From Sphingobium sp. EM0848 (lineage in GTDB: Bacteria > Pseudomonadota > Alphaproteobacteria > Sphingomonadales > Sphingomonadaceae): 64,000 nt of DNA. This document shows, piece after piece, positions 16,854 to 26,008 of this stretch (within the stretch, counting starts at the first letter, position 1; every line of letters begins with the position of its first letter). The notes below the pieces were generated by a model, which saw nothing but the letters and a program-made list of their open reading frames with translations, did not search any database and was not told where the DNA came from. A program made the translations under genes and the position numbers. The DNA lies in the NCBI RefSeq assembly GCF_013375555.1, contig NZ_JABXWB010000005.1:248001-312000 (forward strand), written 5' to 3'.

Positions 16854-18077
16854 TCAGGCCGGCGACAGGCTTTTCAATTGCCGTGAAACATCGGCCAGAT
16901 CTTCCGCAGCGATATGGGCGCCCGCCTCCACCAGCTTGCGGCCCTGCACATAATCCTTCACCTGATTGACGCAGTCGAGGGCAATGATGCGCCCCTCCTT
17001 CAGATAGGCGACCGAAAAGCTGCGCGTCGCTGGATCGCCGCGCAGCACCGTCTGGTCATGCGTGGCGGAAATACCCACCGTCTGAAGGCGCAGATCATAT
17101 TGGTTGGACCAGAACCAGGGCGTGGCACGATAAGGATGGGGCTCACCCATGATCGCCTTCACTGCGCATGTCGCCTGATCATTGGCGTTCTGGACCGACT
17201 CCACTCGGATCACCGTGCCATCGGCAAAGGGATTGGCATGGGCCGCACAATCACCGATCGCATAGACATGGGGCAGGCTGGTGCAGCAATGCTCATCCAC
17301 TTCCACGCCATTATGCCCCTCCGCCCCCGCCGCGAGCAGCGGACCAACAACCGGGATGATGCCAATGCCGACAATCGCCAGTTGCGCTGGGACAAGGCTT
17401 TCGTCGGTGAACCGCAATCCCTCCAGCCGGCCATGGCCCTCGAAGGCGGTCACACCCGTTCCAGTGCGCAGGTCGACACCCTGTGCTCGATGCTCCTGCT
17501 CGAAAAAGGCCGAAAGCTGCGGCCCCGCCACGCGCGCCAACACGCGTGGCAGCACTTCGAGCAGCGTCACGTGCTTGCTCATCGCCCGCAGCGCCGCCGC
17601 GGCCTCCAGCCCGATATAGCCCCCGCCAACAATGGCGACCCGCTCCACATCGGGCAGTTCCGACAGGATCGCGTCGATATGCGCCCGGTCGCGTACAGCA
17701 TGGATGCCGGGCAGGTCGCTGCCGGGGCAGTTCATCGGCCGGGGATCGCCCCCCGCTGCCCAGATCAGGTCGCCATAACCAACCGACCGTCCATCGCGCA
17801 GCCTCACCTGCCTTGCCGCCGGATCGAGCGCCACCGCCTCGCAGCCGAGCAACAGGTCGATATGATGGTCCGCCCAATAGTCCACCGGACGGATCAAAAG
17901 CCGATCGAAGCTCTTTTGACCCAGCATATATTCCTTGGACAAGGGCGGCCGTTCATAGGGCGCTTCCTGTTCCCGGCCGATAATCGCGATGCTGCCGGCA
18001 AAGCCCAGTTGCCGGAGCAGCACCGCCGCGCTCGCCCCACCCTGGCCGCCGCCGACAATCACCACATCATAGGTCAT
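16854..18077 (-). CDS. NADH-dependent ferredoxin reductase, FAD protein
   Basis: A 407-residue pyridine-nucleotide-disulphide-type oxidoreductase that passes electrons from NAD(P)H to a ferredoxin for P450s or oxygenases. The N-terminal FAD motif is VVIVGGGQGGASAAVLLRQ, PYERPPLSKEYMLG is typical of putidaredoxin-reductase relatives, the NAD motif is VAIVGGGYIGLEAAAALR, the second FAD site is VYAIGDCAAH, and a Reductase_C domain closes the protein. ATG 18077 starts right at the FAD fold; the 35-residue upstream extension was discarded. Its partner could be the Rieske ferredoxin at 50.2 kb and the P450 at 61.5 kb, but no ferredoxin gene is adjacent. Confidence 0.94.
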   Translation of the reverse strand: MTYDVVIVGGGQGGASAAVLLRQLGFAGSIAIIGREQEAPYERPPLSKEYMLGQKSFDRLLIRPVDYWADHHIDLLLGCEAVALDPAARQVRLRDGRSVGYGDLIWAAGGDPRPMNCPGSDLPGIHAVRDRAHIDAILSELPDVERVAIVGGGYIGLEAAAALRAMSKHVTLLEVLPRVLARVAGPQLSAFFEQEHRAQGVDLRTGTGVTAFEGHGRLEGLRFTDESLVPAQLAIVGIGIIPVVGPLLAAGAEGHNGVEVDEHCCTSLPHVYAIGDCAAHANPFADGTVIRVESVQNANDQATCAVKAIMGEPHPYRATPWFWSNQYDLRLQTVGISATHDQTVLRGDPATRSFSVAYLKEGRIIALDCVNQVKDYVQGRKLVEAGAHIAAEDLADVSRQLKSLSPA

Positions 18078-18093
18078 CTTGCTCTCCAAAGGC

Positions 18094-19494
18094 TCAGGCA
18101 GGCACGAAGACCAGCCGGCGCTGGGTGAATTCCTCCAGCCCGCTTTGCCCCAATTCCTGCCCCATGCCCGATTGCTTGGCACCGCCCATGGAGATGAAAG
18201 GATTGATGTTCATATGGCTATTGATCCACACCATGCCGGTTTCCAGCCGACCGGCGACATCCAGCGCGCGCGCCTTGTCCTTGGCCCACACCGTGCCGCC
18301 CAGCCCCTGGTCCGTGTCGTTGGCGCGGGCGATAGCGTCGTCCAGTTCCGTATAGCGCAGCACCGGCAGCACCGGCCCGAACTGCTCCTCCCGCACTATG
18401 CGGGCATCATCGTCGATATCGCGCACAATGGCCGGACGGATGAAATAGCCGGGCCGATCCAGCGTCTCACCGCCGATGACCCTGCCGTGATCGGCGGCCT
18501 CGGCAATCATTTCGCGCACCTTGTCATACTGCGCCTTGTTCTGGAGCGGGCCATATTGCGCGCCCTGCTGCGTCCCTTCGTCGACCACGGCCAGCCGCGC
18601 CAGTTCCGCCAGCTCGTCGCAGACCGCATCATATTGCGACGCATGCACATAGGCGCGCTTGATCGCCAGACAGACCTGCCCGGAATTGACCATCGCCCCT
18701 TCGAACAGATTTTTCGCCACTTCCTTGGGATCGACATCGTCCAGCACAATGGCCGCATCATTGCCGCCCAGTTCCAGCGTGATGCGCTTGAGCAAGCTCG
18801 ACACGCTGGCCATCACCTTCTTCCCCGTCGCGGTCGAGCCGGTGAAAGACACCTTGGCGACATCGGGATGAGCGGTCAGCGCACTGCCCAGATCATTGGC
18901 ATCAACGATCATGTTGAACACGCCTGCCGGTAGGTGACGGTTGAACATCTCCGCAATCCGCAGCGAAGTCAGCGGCGTGGTCGGCGCGGGCTTGGCGACG
19001 ACTGTATTGCCCGCCAGCAGGGCCGGCGGAACCTTCACCAGCAGCAGCGAGATCGGGAAATTCCAGGGCGTGATCGCCGCGACCACGCCGAGGGGATAGC
19101 GCTGCTCGACGAAGCGGCCTTTTTCATCCTCCTGCACCGTCCGTTCGGGCAGGTCGAGGTTGGCGAGCGCGCGCAGGATGAAGGCGGAACCGGCGATTTC
19201 CTCCACCGCCTTGTCAAGCGGCTTGCCCTGTTCCGCCGTCAGCAGGCGGCTGAGCTCGTCCAGCCGCGCCTCCATTTCATCAGCAACCTTGATCAGCCCG
19301 GCGCGCCGTTCCTCGATCGGTAAACCGGACCAGGCCGGGAAAGCCGCCTTGGCCGCCGCGACCGCCGCGTTCAACTGAACCTCGTCGGCGCGCGGACAAT
19401 GAGCGATGGACGCCTCCGTCGCGGGGTTGATGACGGGCATCGTCTGCGCGCCATCGACCAGCTTTCCGTCAATCACCAGATGAAAGCTATCCAT
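18094..19494 (-). CDS. NAD(P)-dependent aldehyde dehydrogenase
   Basis: ALDH-superfamily enzyme, 466 residues, oxidising an aldehyde to the acid in the cytoplasm. Key motifs are ITPWNFPISLLLVKVPPALL (cofactor site), FTGSTATGKKV, the general-base Glu in ITLELGGNDAAIVL and the nucleophilic Cys in NSGQVCLAIKR. ATG 19494 follows AGAGGTGAG. It lies 12 bp after the TonB receptor gene and 16 bp before the ferredoxin-reductase gene, in one operon. The alcohol dehydrogenase encoded divergently at 22.7 kb could supply the aldehyde. Confidence 0.95.
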   Translation of the reverse strand: MDSFHLVIDGKLVDGAQTMPVINPATEASIAHCPRADEVQLNAAVAAAKAAFPAWSGLPIEERRAGLIKVADEMEARLDELSRLLTAEQGKPLDKAVEEIAGSAFILRALANLDLPERTVQEDEKGRFVEQRYPLGVVAAITPWNFPISLLLVKVPPALLAGNTVVAKPAPTTPLTSLRIAEMFNRHLPAGVFNMIVDANDLGSALTAHPDVAKVSFTGSTATGKKVMASVSSLLKRITLELGGNDAAIVLDDVDPKEVAKNLFEGAMVNSGQVCLAIKRAYVHASQYDAVCDELAELARLAVVDEGTQQGAQYGPLQNKAQYDKVREMIAEAADHGRVIGGETLDRPGYFIRPAIVRDIDDDARIVREEQFGPVLPVLRYTELDDAIARANDTDQGLGGTVWAKDKARALDVAGRLETGMVWINSHMNINPFISMGGAKQSGMGQELGQSGLEEFTQRRLVFVPA

Positions 19495-19506
19495 CAGTCT
19501 CACCTC

Positions 19507-21780
19507 TTAAAAATGGAAGCCCAGGGATACGCCATAGGTGCGTCCAGGTGCAGGAACAGCCTCATCCCCCGTGCCATTTTCGTTCAACGACAAGAGATAT
19601 TTCTTGTTGGTGAGATTGCGGACCCAGCCACGGATGTTCCACCGTTCCTCCGGCGCGACCCACATCATCTGGGCGTTGAACAGGCTGAACTTGGGCTGCT
19701 TCAACCGATTATCCACGGCCCAGTAGAAGCCGCTATTATAGGACCAGTTAAAGTTGCTCTTGAGCGTGCCGCCCGCCAGTTCAACCTGATGATTGAGCGT
19801 CAGATTGAGCGTGAAATCCGGCGTATTGACCAGCTTGTTACCAGTGGCCGAGCAATAAAATTGCCCCCTGTCCGCAGCGCTGCTGCAATTGGGATAGACA
19901 TAATTGCCCAGCCCCGGCGTATAACCTGCATAGGTCGGCGCACCGGCCGGCTGCTGGAGGTAGGAAATGGTCGCCACCGGGAAATCACCATAGCGGTGAT
20001 GCAAATAGGCGCCACTGCCGGACAGGGAGAAGCCTGCACCAATCTCCGCCTGGAAATCAAAGTCGAAGCCATAGATCTTAGCCGAAGCGGCATTGGTCAG
20101 CGTCGTGCTGGCACCATTGACCTGGAATGCCTGAATATTCTGATATTTATAATAGAAGGCAGCAGCATTGAACCGGATACGGTTCATCAGCGTCGATTTG
20201 AAACCCAGTTCACCCGCATCCAGTGTTTCCGGCCGTGCCGGCGCGTCGGCCGGAGAGGTCAGATTATAGACGCCGCTCTTGAACCCCCGGCTATAGCTTG
20301 CATAGACCATGAGATCGCGGCCGAATTGATGATCGAGCGCAATACGCCAGGTCGGTTTCTTGAACGTCTTGGCCTGATCGATCGTCCCCAGCGGGAACAG
20401 CGTGCCGTCAGGACGGCAATAGGCCGAGCAATAGGCGTCCGGCAGCGGAATGCCGATGCCAAAATATTGATCCGCGTGGAGCCTCCGCTTGTCCACCGTA
20501 TAGCGGGCACCCAGCGTCAGATTGGTATCGGTCGCAAATTCCCAGGTAAGCTGGCCAAAACCGGCATAGGAACGGGTCTTTTGCGCGGAATAGATCACCA
20601 GCCGGTCAGAAAGCCCCCCCGTCTCTCCGCTGATGGCGAGCCCCGCGATCTGGAAGGGATCATATTGACTCTTCGCGTCCATGTAGAAGAAACCGGCGAT
20701 CGCCTTGATCGGGCCGCTGTCATAGGAAAGCTGAAGCTCCTCCGTCCACTGCTTTTCCTTGTTATAGAGCGGCGCATCGACAATCTTCAGAGCCGTTGCA
20801 TCCACATCAACCCGCTGGAAACCCTTAGCACCGCGATAGGCAAGAATATTGGTGAATGTGAAATCACCAAAGCCATGCTGGAATTTTGCCGACCCGCCGA
20901 ACGATTTGGTGTCCACCACCGGATTGAATTCGCTTTGCGAATCGTAATAGCCGTTCCCATTGGCAACAAACTGCGCGTAACCGGTCCCATCCACCAGCTG
21001 GGATGTCGGCACCGGACGATAGGCGATAGCGAGCGATCCCTTGGTATGCCCGTAATCTCCCGCCAGGGTCAGACTCGTATCTGGACCAAGTTCGAACAGC
21101 AATTTGCTACGAACGATGAAGTCTCGCGATTTATTGACGTCCGTTCCGATGACGCGGTTCTCGCCAAACCCCTTGTCCTGATTACGATAATAGACCGCGA
21201 TGTCTGCCGCGACACCCTTGGCCAGACCACCCGTGGCGTAAAGATTGCCTTCCATTGTCTCAAGATTGCCGTAGCCGATGGACGCATCCATCGAGAATTT
21301 CTGCTGCGGTGTCCGGGTGATAACATTGACCGCGCCGCCCGTCGCGTTGCGACCGTAGAGCGTTCCCTGCGGTCCCTTCAGCACTTCGATCCGTTCGATA
21401 TTGTTGAGCGCGAAGGTGGCACCCGCCATGGAAGGCATATAGACGCCGTCGATGAAGGTCGCGACCGCGCCATCCTGCCCGGTCGAACCGCCCTGCGTCC
21501 CGATGCCGCGCAGGGTAAATACCGTCGCTTCGGTGGTGCGCGTGACATTCAGGCCTGCGACCGACTGCGCCAGATCCTGAGTCGACCGGATGCCCGACTC
21601 GGCAAGCGCGCTGGCTGGAACCGCCGAGATCGCGATCGGCACATCCTGCATATTTTCCGCGCGCTTCTGAGCCGTCACGATGATGTCCGCAATGGCCGGC
21701 GGATTGGCTTGGGCTAAAGCGAATTGCGGAACCATCACGGCGCAGAGCGAAGCCGACGTCAACAGCACATGTTTAAGCAT
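19507..21780 (-). CDS. TonB-dependent outer-membrane receptor
   Basis: Active-import outer-membrane barrel, 757 residues. A signal peptide ends in FALA-Q, then comes the TonB-box/plug start DIIVTAQKRAENMQDVPIAI, the plug motifs VTRTTEATVFTLRGIGTQGG, IERIEVLKGPQGTLYGRNATGGAVN, and a long barrel ending in a terminal aromatic (LGFHF). The second ATG at 21780 fits GGGAGG spacing best. This is the sphingomonad type associated with uptake of hydrophobic or plant-derived compounds rather than siderophores. It heads the operon with aldehyde dehydrogenase, ferredoxin reductase, BKACE and CoA-transferase, so it probably imports their substrate. Confidence 0.95.
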   Translation of the reverse strand: MLKHVLLTSASLCAVMVPQFALAQANPPAIADIIVTAQKRAENMQDVPIAISAVPASALAESGIRSTQDLAQSVAGLNVTRTTEATVFTLRGIGTQGGSTGQDGAVATFIDGVYMPSMAGATFALNNIERIEVLKGPQGTLYGRNATGGAVNVITRTPQQKFSMDASIGYGNLETMEGNLYATGGLAKGVAADIAVYYRNQDKGFGENRVIGTDVNKSRDFIVRSKLLFELGPDTSLTLAGDYGHTKGSLAIAYRPVPTSQLVDGTGYAQFVANGNGYYDSQSEFNPVVDTKSFGGSAKFQHGFGDFTFTNILAYRGAKGFQRVDVDATALKIVDAPLYNKEKQWTEELQLSYDSGPIKAIAGFFYMDAKSQYDPFQIAGLAISGETGGLSDRLVIYSAQKTRSYAGFGQLTWEFATDTNLTLGARYTVDKRRLHADQYFGIGIPLPDAYCSAYCRPDGTLFPLGTIDQAKTFKKPTWRIALDHQFGRDLMVYASYSRGFKSGVYNLTSPADAPARPETLDAGELGFKSTLMNRIRFNAAAFYYKYQNIQAFQVNGASTTLTNAASAKIYGFDFDFQAEIGAGFSLSGSGAYLHHRYGDFPVATISYLQQPAGAPTYAGYTPGLGNYVYPNCSSAADRGQFYCSATGNKLVNTPDFTLNLTLNHQVELAGGTLKSNFNWSYNSGFYWAVDNRLKQPKFSLFNAQMMWVAPEERWNIRGWVRNLTNKKYLLSLNENGTGDEAVPAPGRTYGVSLGFHF

Positions 21781-21851
21781 GAGCATCCTCCCAACAGTCG
21801 TTTATTTCCAGTAGCAATCACTCTAAAAGCAGCATATTGTCAACTGAATAA

Positions 21852-21866
21852 TAATACGCTGTATTA
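21852..21866. promoter_or_regulatory. Small dyad in TonB receptor / hydrolase divergent promoter
   Basis: TAATAC-GCT-GTATTA, a perfect 6-3-6 dyad in an A/T-rich stretch 72 bp upstream of the receptor start. TTGTCA lies just before it and could be a -35 element for the plus-strand genes. Candidate operator; the regulator is unknown. Confidence 0.4.
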
Positions 21867-21907
21867 CAATAAAATGGAAAACCTATCGAGTGAAGCAGGA
21901 GAGCCAC

Positions 21908-21994
21908 ATGATCGGCAATTCGGGCGGGATTTCGCGGACCTATGACTGTTCATCGGGCATAGCGCAGCCCTGCAAAACACCTTATCGGCGTTGA
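21908..21994 (+). CDS. Possible 28-codon upstream ORF (leader peptide)
   Basis: ATG 21908 has an excellent AGGAGAG site and encodes 28 residues (MIGNSGGISRTYDCSSGIAQ ...). Its stop overlaps an in-frame TTG (21991) of the following hydrolase gene. It could be a coupling leader, or the true N-terminus of the hydrolase gene shifted out of frame. Weak evidence. Confidence 0.25.
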   Translation: MIGNSGGISRTYDCSSGIAQPCKTPYRR

Positions 21995-22002
21995 TCCAAG
22001 CC

Positions 22003-22683
22003 ATGCATCCACTCCACATTCCGGATTGGGCATCGGCTCGCAGCGGCCTGATGAATCGTTTCCCGGCGCTCAATCCCAAGCGCGCCGCGATCATCGTGGT
22101 CGACATGCAATCGGCCTTTGTCGGTGAACAGGCCCTCTTCCCCAATGTTCACGCGCTCGAAATCGTGCCTGCCATCAACCGAATCGTGAGCAACGCCCGG
22201 CGCGCGGGAGCCGCCATCTGCTGGTCGCGCCATAGCGTTGTCGATCATGGCCGCGCGCGCCAGCCCGACTGGCAACGCTTCGAGTCCAGCCTGTCCTCTC
22301 AGAGCGCGGCGCATCTCCACCCGCAGGCGTCAGGCCATCGCCTTTATGAAGGCCTGGACGTTGCCAACGAGGATCTGGTCTTCGACAAATATCGCTTCAG
22401 CTGTTTCGTGAACGCCGCGATCGATCTGGATGGCTGGCTGCGCGAAAGAGGCGTGGAGGATATTTTCGTGGCCGGCACCATCAGCAATTGCTGCTGCGAA
22501 AGCACCGCCCGCGACGCGGCCATGCGCGACTATCGTGTCCGATTCCTGTCCGATGCGACCGCCGCCCTGACCGACGAAGAACATGCCGCCGCCCTGCTGA
22601 ATGCCGCGGCGGTGATCGGCGAAGTCATCACGACAGACGCAGCCATCCAGCAATTTTCCGAGGCAGCAGACCCAGCCATTTAG
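22003..22683 (+). CDS. Cysteine hydrolase of the isochorismatase superfamily
   Basis: A 226-residue alpha/beta hydrolase-like enzyme. The catalytic triad of the family is visible: Asp in AIIVVDMQSAF, Lys in VFDKYRFSCF and Cys in GTISNCCCESTARDA. These proteins hydrolyse amides, carbamates or enol ethers (isochorismate, N-carbamoyl compounds). The start is uncertain: ATG 22003 lacks a ribosome site, TTG 21991 overlaps the stop of a short upstream ORF. It leads a plus-strand operon with an alcohol dehydrogenase and an SDR. Confidence 0.88.
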   Translation: MHPLHIPDWASARSGLMNRFPALNPKRAAIIVVDMQSAFVGEQALFPNVHALEIVPAINRIVSNARRAGAAICWSRHSVVDHGRARQPDWQRFESSLSSQSAAHLHPQASGHRLYEGLDVANEDLVFDKYRFSCFVNAAIDLDGWLRERGVEDIFVAGTISNCCCESTARDAAMRDYRVRFLSDATAALTDEEHAAALLNAAAVIGEVITTDAAIQQFSEAADPAI

Positions 22684-22698
22684 GGAGAGTAAACCGCC

Positions 22699-23799
22699 AT
22701 GAAAATCAAAGCCGCCGTCGCCCGCCAGCCCCATGGTGCATTCACGGTCGAAGATGTCGACCTGGTCGCCCCCAATCCCGATGAGATACTGGTCCGGCTG
22801 GTCGCGACGGGCATATGTCATACCGATCTCGCCATCATCGAACAGATCATGCCGCTGCCCTTGCCCCATGTTCTGGGGCATGAAGGCGCAGGCATCGTCG
22901 AGGCTGTCGGCGCCCATGTCATCGGCTTTGGGCCCGGCGATCATGTCGTCCTGACTTTCAACACTTGCGGCGAATGCGCGCCCTGTACGGAACATCATCC
23001 GGCCTATTGCCAAAATTATCCGCTGCTCAACTTTCGCGGTGCCCGCCCGGATGGATCGGCGACACTTCACGACGCAGGGGGGAAGGTACTGGGCAGTACC
23101 TTTTTCGGCCAATCCTCCTTCGCCACCTATGCCCTGTCCAGCCCGCGCAACACCATCAAGGTCCGGCAGGATGCGCCCTTGGAACTGCTTGGCCCGCTCG
23201 GCTGCGGGCTTTCCACCGGCGCCGGAACGGTCATCAACGTGCTGAAACCCGGCCCGCAGACCAGCATCGCCGTCTTCGGCACCGGTGCGGTCGGCATGTC
23301 GGCGGTCATGGCCGCAAAGGCTCTGGGCGCGGGCCGCATCGTTGCCATCGACCGCGTCGAATCCCGTCTCACGCTCGCCCGCGAACTGGGTGCTACCGAC
23401 ACGATCGACACCTCGCGCGAGGATCTGGCGCAAACCCTGCAAGCGCTGGGCGGAGTCGATCAGGCCGTCGACACATCGGGCGTGCCCGCACTGATCGCGG
23501 CAGCCGTCGGCGCGCTCAAGGAGCGCGGCACCTGCGTCCTGCTTGGCGCATCGAAGCAGCAGGAAGTGACGCTCAATATCCTCCCGCTGATCAGCGGGCG
23601 CGTCATCCGCGGCGTGGTGAATGGGGATTGCGACCCGGCGCTCCTCATTCGCCAACTGGTCGACTGGTATCTGGAAGGCCGCTTCCCGATCGACCGGCTG
23701 TCGGCCTTCTACCCGCTCGATCGGATCAATGAGGCGGTAGCGGATTCCAATTCCGGCAAGACGATCAAGCCGATCCTGACTTTCGGAGAGCAGCCTTGA
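22699..23799 (+). CDS. Zinc-dependent alcohol dehydrogenase (MDR superfamily)
   Basis: A 366-residue NAD-linked dehydrogenase similar to aryl-alcohol/benzyl-alcohol types. Catalytic zinc ligands are the Cys in GICHTD, the His in LGHEGAG and the Cys in GPLGCGLSTG; the structural-zinc lobe is CGECAPCTEHHPAYC; the coenzyme motif is VFGTGAVGMSAVMAAKALGA. GGGAGAG precedes the ATG. The downstream SDR gene overlaps its stop by 4 bp. Together with the aldehyde dehydrogenase at 18-19.5 kb it could oxidise an alcohol to an acid. Confidence 0.95.
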   Translation: MKIKAAVARQPHGAFTVEDVDLVAPNPDEILVRLVATGICHTDLAIIEQIMPLPLPHVLGHEGAGIVEAVGAHVIGFGPGDHVVLTFNTCGECAPCTEHHPAYCQNYPLLNFRGARPDGSATLHDAGGKVLGSTFFGQSSFATYALSSPRNTIKVRQDAPLELLGPLGCGLSTGAGTVINVLKPGPQTSIAVFGTGAVGMSAVMAAKALGAGRIVAIDRVESRLTLARELGATDTIDTSREDLAQTLQALGGVDQAVDTSGVPALIAAAVGALKERGTCVLLGASKQQEVTLNILPLISGRVIRGVVNGDCDPALLIRQLVDWYLEGRFPIDRLSAFYPLDRINEAVADSNSGKTIKPILTFGEQP

Positions 23800-24590
23800 G
23801 CGCGCTCATGGGCAAGCGCGTCCTCATTACGGGGGCCGGTCGTGGCATAGGCCGCGCCATCGCGCTTGCCTTTGCGGAGGAGGGGGCCGATCTGGTCCTC
23901 GCCGCCCGCTCTGCCGATGAGTTGGAAGTGGTGGCATGCGAGGTGAGAGCAACAGGCCGTCAGGCGCTCGCGGTCCCCACCGATCTGGGTGATCAGCAGG
24001 CCGTCGAAGCGCTGGCAGCCAAGGCGCTGGAGCGAGGTTTGATCGACATATTGATCAGCAACGCCGCCTTTTCGCCACCACCGTCAAGCCTGATCGACCT
24101 GCCGATGGATGTGTGGCGCCAGACCTTCATGGTGAATGCAGGCGCGACGCTGCTGCTGGTCAAGGCTCTGGCGCCGGGCATGACCAAACGGCCCGGCAGC
24201 AATATCATCATCCTGTCGTCCATCCGGGGGCAGGGCGGCACGCCCTATGGCGGCGCCTATGGATCGTCCAAGGCCGCGCTCAACCAGATGGTGAAGACGC
24301 TGGCCTGCGAACTGGGGCCGGTGGGTATCAGGATCAACGCGATCTTGCCGGGACCGGTTCTCACACGGATGACAACCGACTTCCTGCCAGACAACCAAGC
24401 TTTGTTCGACTTTTATGGCGATATCGCCCCGATCAAGGGCTGGACCCAGCCCGAAGACATGGTCGGCCCTGCCCTGTTTCTGGCAAGCGCTGGCGCGCGC
24501 AAGGTCAGCGGTCATTTGCTGGTCGTCGATGGCGGCCTGTCGGCCACCAATCAGGACGCTTTCCTGCCCCCTGCCAACCTGCTCACCTAG
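23796..24590 (+). CDS. Short-chain dehydrogenase/reductase
   Basis: Classical SDR, 264 residues. The Rossmann motif is TGAGRGIGRAIA, ISNAA replaces the usual NNAG, and the catalytic Ser (IILSSIRG) and YGSSK are present. The TTG start at 23796 overlaps the stop of the alcohol dehydrogenase gene and has GGAGAG upstream; ATG 23808 is an alternative. The stop codon lies inside the 170-bp repeat that marks the left edge of the 32-kb island. Substrate is probably a hydroxyacyl or cyclic alcohol; not resolvable. Confidence 0.93.
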   Translation: MSALMGKRVLITGAGRGIGRAIALAFAEEGADLVLAARSADELEVVACEVRATGRQALAVPTDLGDQQAVEALAAKALERGLIDILISNAAFSPPPSSLIDLPMDVWRQTFMVNAGATLLLVKALAPGMTKRPGSNIIILSSIRGQGGTPYGGAYGSSKAALNQMVKTLACELGPVGIRINAILPGPVLTRMTTDFLPDNQALFDFYGDIAPIKGWTQPEDMVGPALFLASAGARKVSGHLLVVDGGLSATNQDAFLPPANLLT

Positions 24591-24755
24591 TGTAGTGGAT
24601 TTGAAATAGGCCTCATTATAGCGGCCAGGTGGGGAGCGTATTTCAAATCCATAAACCACATTAGAAACATATAGTTGCTAGTGACCCTGATGAATCTGAA
24701 GTTCGTTCAGCGCCTGCCCAATAGTGTGACGAACTTCAGATTCGGGTCGCTAGAG
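24586..24755 (+). repeat. 170-bp palindromic repeat, copy A (left boundary of the island)
   Basis: Nearly identical to the reverse complement of 56651-56820. It consists of two imperfect palindromes: one built on TGGATTTGAAAT / ATTTCAAATCCA (continuing outward as GTGG/CCAC), one on GACCCTGATGAATCTGAAGT / ACTTCAGATTCGGGTC. Both outer ends and the junction carry CTAG. It resembles a BIME- or MITE-type element; it encodes no protein. Confidence 0.9.
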
Positions 24756-24803
24756 CATATCTCGATTAGTCCGAATCAAGATATGCTCTAATTTTCTTTT
24801 TTT
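24751..24803. terminator. Hairpin with T-rich tail
   Basis: Stem TAGAGCATATCT / AGATATGCTCTA followed by ATTTTC and a run of T. It directly follows copy A between convergent genes (SDR and OYE) and is a plausible terminator for the plus-strand operon. Confidence 0.6.
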
Positions 24804-24805
24804 CG

Positions 24806-24848
24806 GTGATTTCCGAGCCGTCAGATGCTCCACCTGACTTGAAATCAC
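24806..24848. terminator. Nested hairpin at the end of the OYE gene
   Basis: Outer stem GTGATTTC / GAAATCAC with an inner stem GTCAG / CTGAC. It ends 2 bp from the stop of the minus-strand OYE gene and could terminate it or be repeat-derived. Confidence 0.4.
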
Positions 24849-24849
24849 T

Positions 24850-25950
24850 CTAATCCGAAACATAGTTGGACCAGCCAGTCGCCAGATATTTCTGGAAGGC
24901 TGGCCCTACCCCCTGCTCCGCCAGATAGGCCCGCGTCACGGGAAAGGTCTTGGACACGAAATTCGGCTCTTCCATGGCCCGCCGCGCCATATCGTGATGC
25001 AATATCGCCCCACGACCGAAAAACACGAAATCGGCGCCGCTGTTCAAACAGTCCTGCGCATCGCTGGACGAGAATATATGCCCAGCCACACCCAATTTCG
25101 TACCGCCGCTGCGAGGCATATGACCGAACAGATCAACCAGCCGTGCAGGATGATATTGGCTGTCGTCGGGCAGCTTGAAACTGTCCCATAGCGACATGTC
25201 GAGATAGTCGATCTGCCCACCGCCCAGAAGCTCCTCGGCAAAGGCGATCGCTTCGCCCGTCGCATAGGCATATTTTTCCGGCGAGAGGCGAACCCCCAGC
25301 TGAAAATCCGGCCCCGTGACCGCACGAATGCCCGATATGATCTCCCGATAGATGCGCGTGCGGTTCTGATAGCTACCACCAAAGCCGTCATCCCGATGAT
25401 TTTCCTGAGCATTCAGGAACTGGCACAGCAGGTAACCATGGGCGCCATGCAGCTCCACACCATCGATGCCCGCTTTTTCGCAGCGCACTGCCGCCGTCAC
25501 GAAATCCTCGATCAGCGCTTCGACCTCGGCCGTGGTCATCGCCCGCACATTGCGCTTGGCATAGGCGAAGGGCGACACCGCCTGCTCCCCGCTGATTTCG
25601 GGATTGCTGCGCGATCCGGCATGTTGCAGCTGGACCGCCGACACCGCCCCTCGCGCTCTGATCCCCTCGGCCAGCCGCGCCAGCCCCTCGACATGATCAT
25701 CGGAATAGACTGCAAGCTGGCCCGGAAAGGAAATGCCGTTCTTCTGCACTGCCGCCGCGCAGGTCATCACCAGACCAAAGCCGCCCTCGGCCCGCTTGGT
25801 CAGGAAATCATATTCATCCTGCCCCAACGTGCCGTCATCATGGCTTTGCCAGTTGGTCAGCGGGGCAAGGGCAATGCGATTACGCCAGGCCGGTCCACGA
25901 GGAAAGGCAATCGGATCGGCAAGGATGGCGGACACGGTTTGAGACTCCAT
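24850..25950 (-). CDS. NADH:flavin oxidoreductase, Old Yellow Enzyme family
   Basis: FMN-dependent TIM-barrel ene-reductase, 366 residues. The start NRIALAPLTNWQSHDDG, the substrate-binding pair in IDGVELHGAHGYLLCQFLN, the segment NHRDDGFGGSYQNRTR, and the phosphate-binding end GADFVFFGRGAI are diagnostic. It probably reduces an activated C=C bond of an enone or 2-enoyl intermediate. It has a promoter of its own with the recurring GTTCGC motif just upstream, and is the first gene inside the repeat-bounded island. Confidence 0.93.
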   Translation of the reverse strand: MESQTVSAILADPIAFPRGPAWRNRIALAPLTNWQSHDDGTLGQDEYDFLTKRAEGGFGLVMTCAAAVQKNGISFPGQLAVYSDDHVEGLARLAEGIRARGAVSAVQLQHAGSRSNPEISGEQAVSPFAYAKRNVRAMTTAEVEALIEDFVTAAVRCEKAGIDGVELHGAHGYLLCQFLNAQENHRDDGFGGSYQNRTRIYREIISGIRAVTGPDFQLGVRLSPEKYAYATGEAIAFAEELLGGGQIDYLDMSLWDSFKLPDDSQYHPARLVDLFGHMPRSGGTKLGVAGHIFSSSDAQDCLNSGADFVFFGRGAILHHDMARRAMEEPNFVSKTFPVTRAYLAEQGVGPAFQKYLATGWSNYVSD

Positions 25951-25961
25951 TCAGATTCGAA

Positions 25962-25981
25962 TCATTAGTAATCTAGCGAAC
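25962..25981 (-). promoter_or_regulatory. Recurring island motif, site a (OYE promoter)
   Basis: On the minus strand: GTTCGCTAGATTACTAATGA, starting 31 bp upstream of the OYE start codon. One of seven similar sites in promoter regions of the island. Confidence 0.5.
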
Positions 25982-26008
25982 CAATTACTGGCAATGACTT
26001 TCTTCGCC

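Noticed and set aside
19399..21717. 772-codon plus-strand ORF
   Set aside because: Exactly antisense to a well-supported TonB receptor; its sequence lacks any family motif and is explained by high third-position GC.
22330..23655. 441-codon minus-strand ORF
   Set aside because: Antisense to the hydrolase and alcohol dehydrogenase genes; no recognisable domain.
24586..24755. CRISPR-like repeat
   Set aside because: Only one copy here plus one inverted copy 32 kb away; no spacers, and the internal palindromes fit a BIME/MITE-type repeat.
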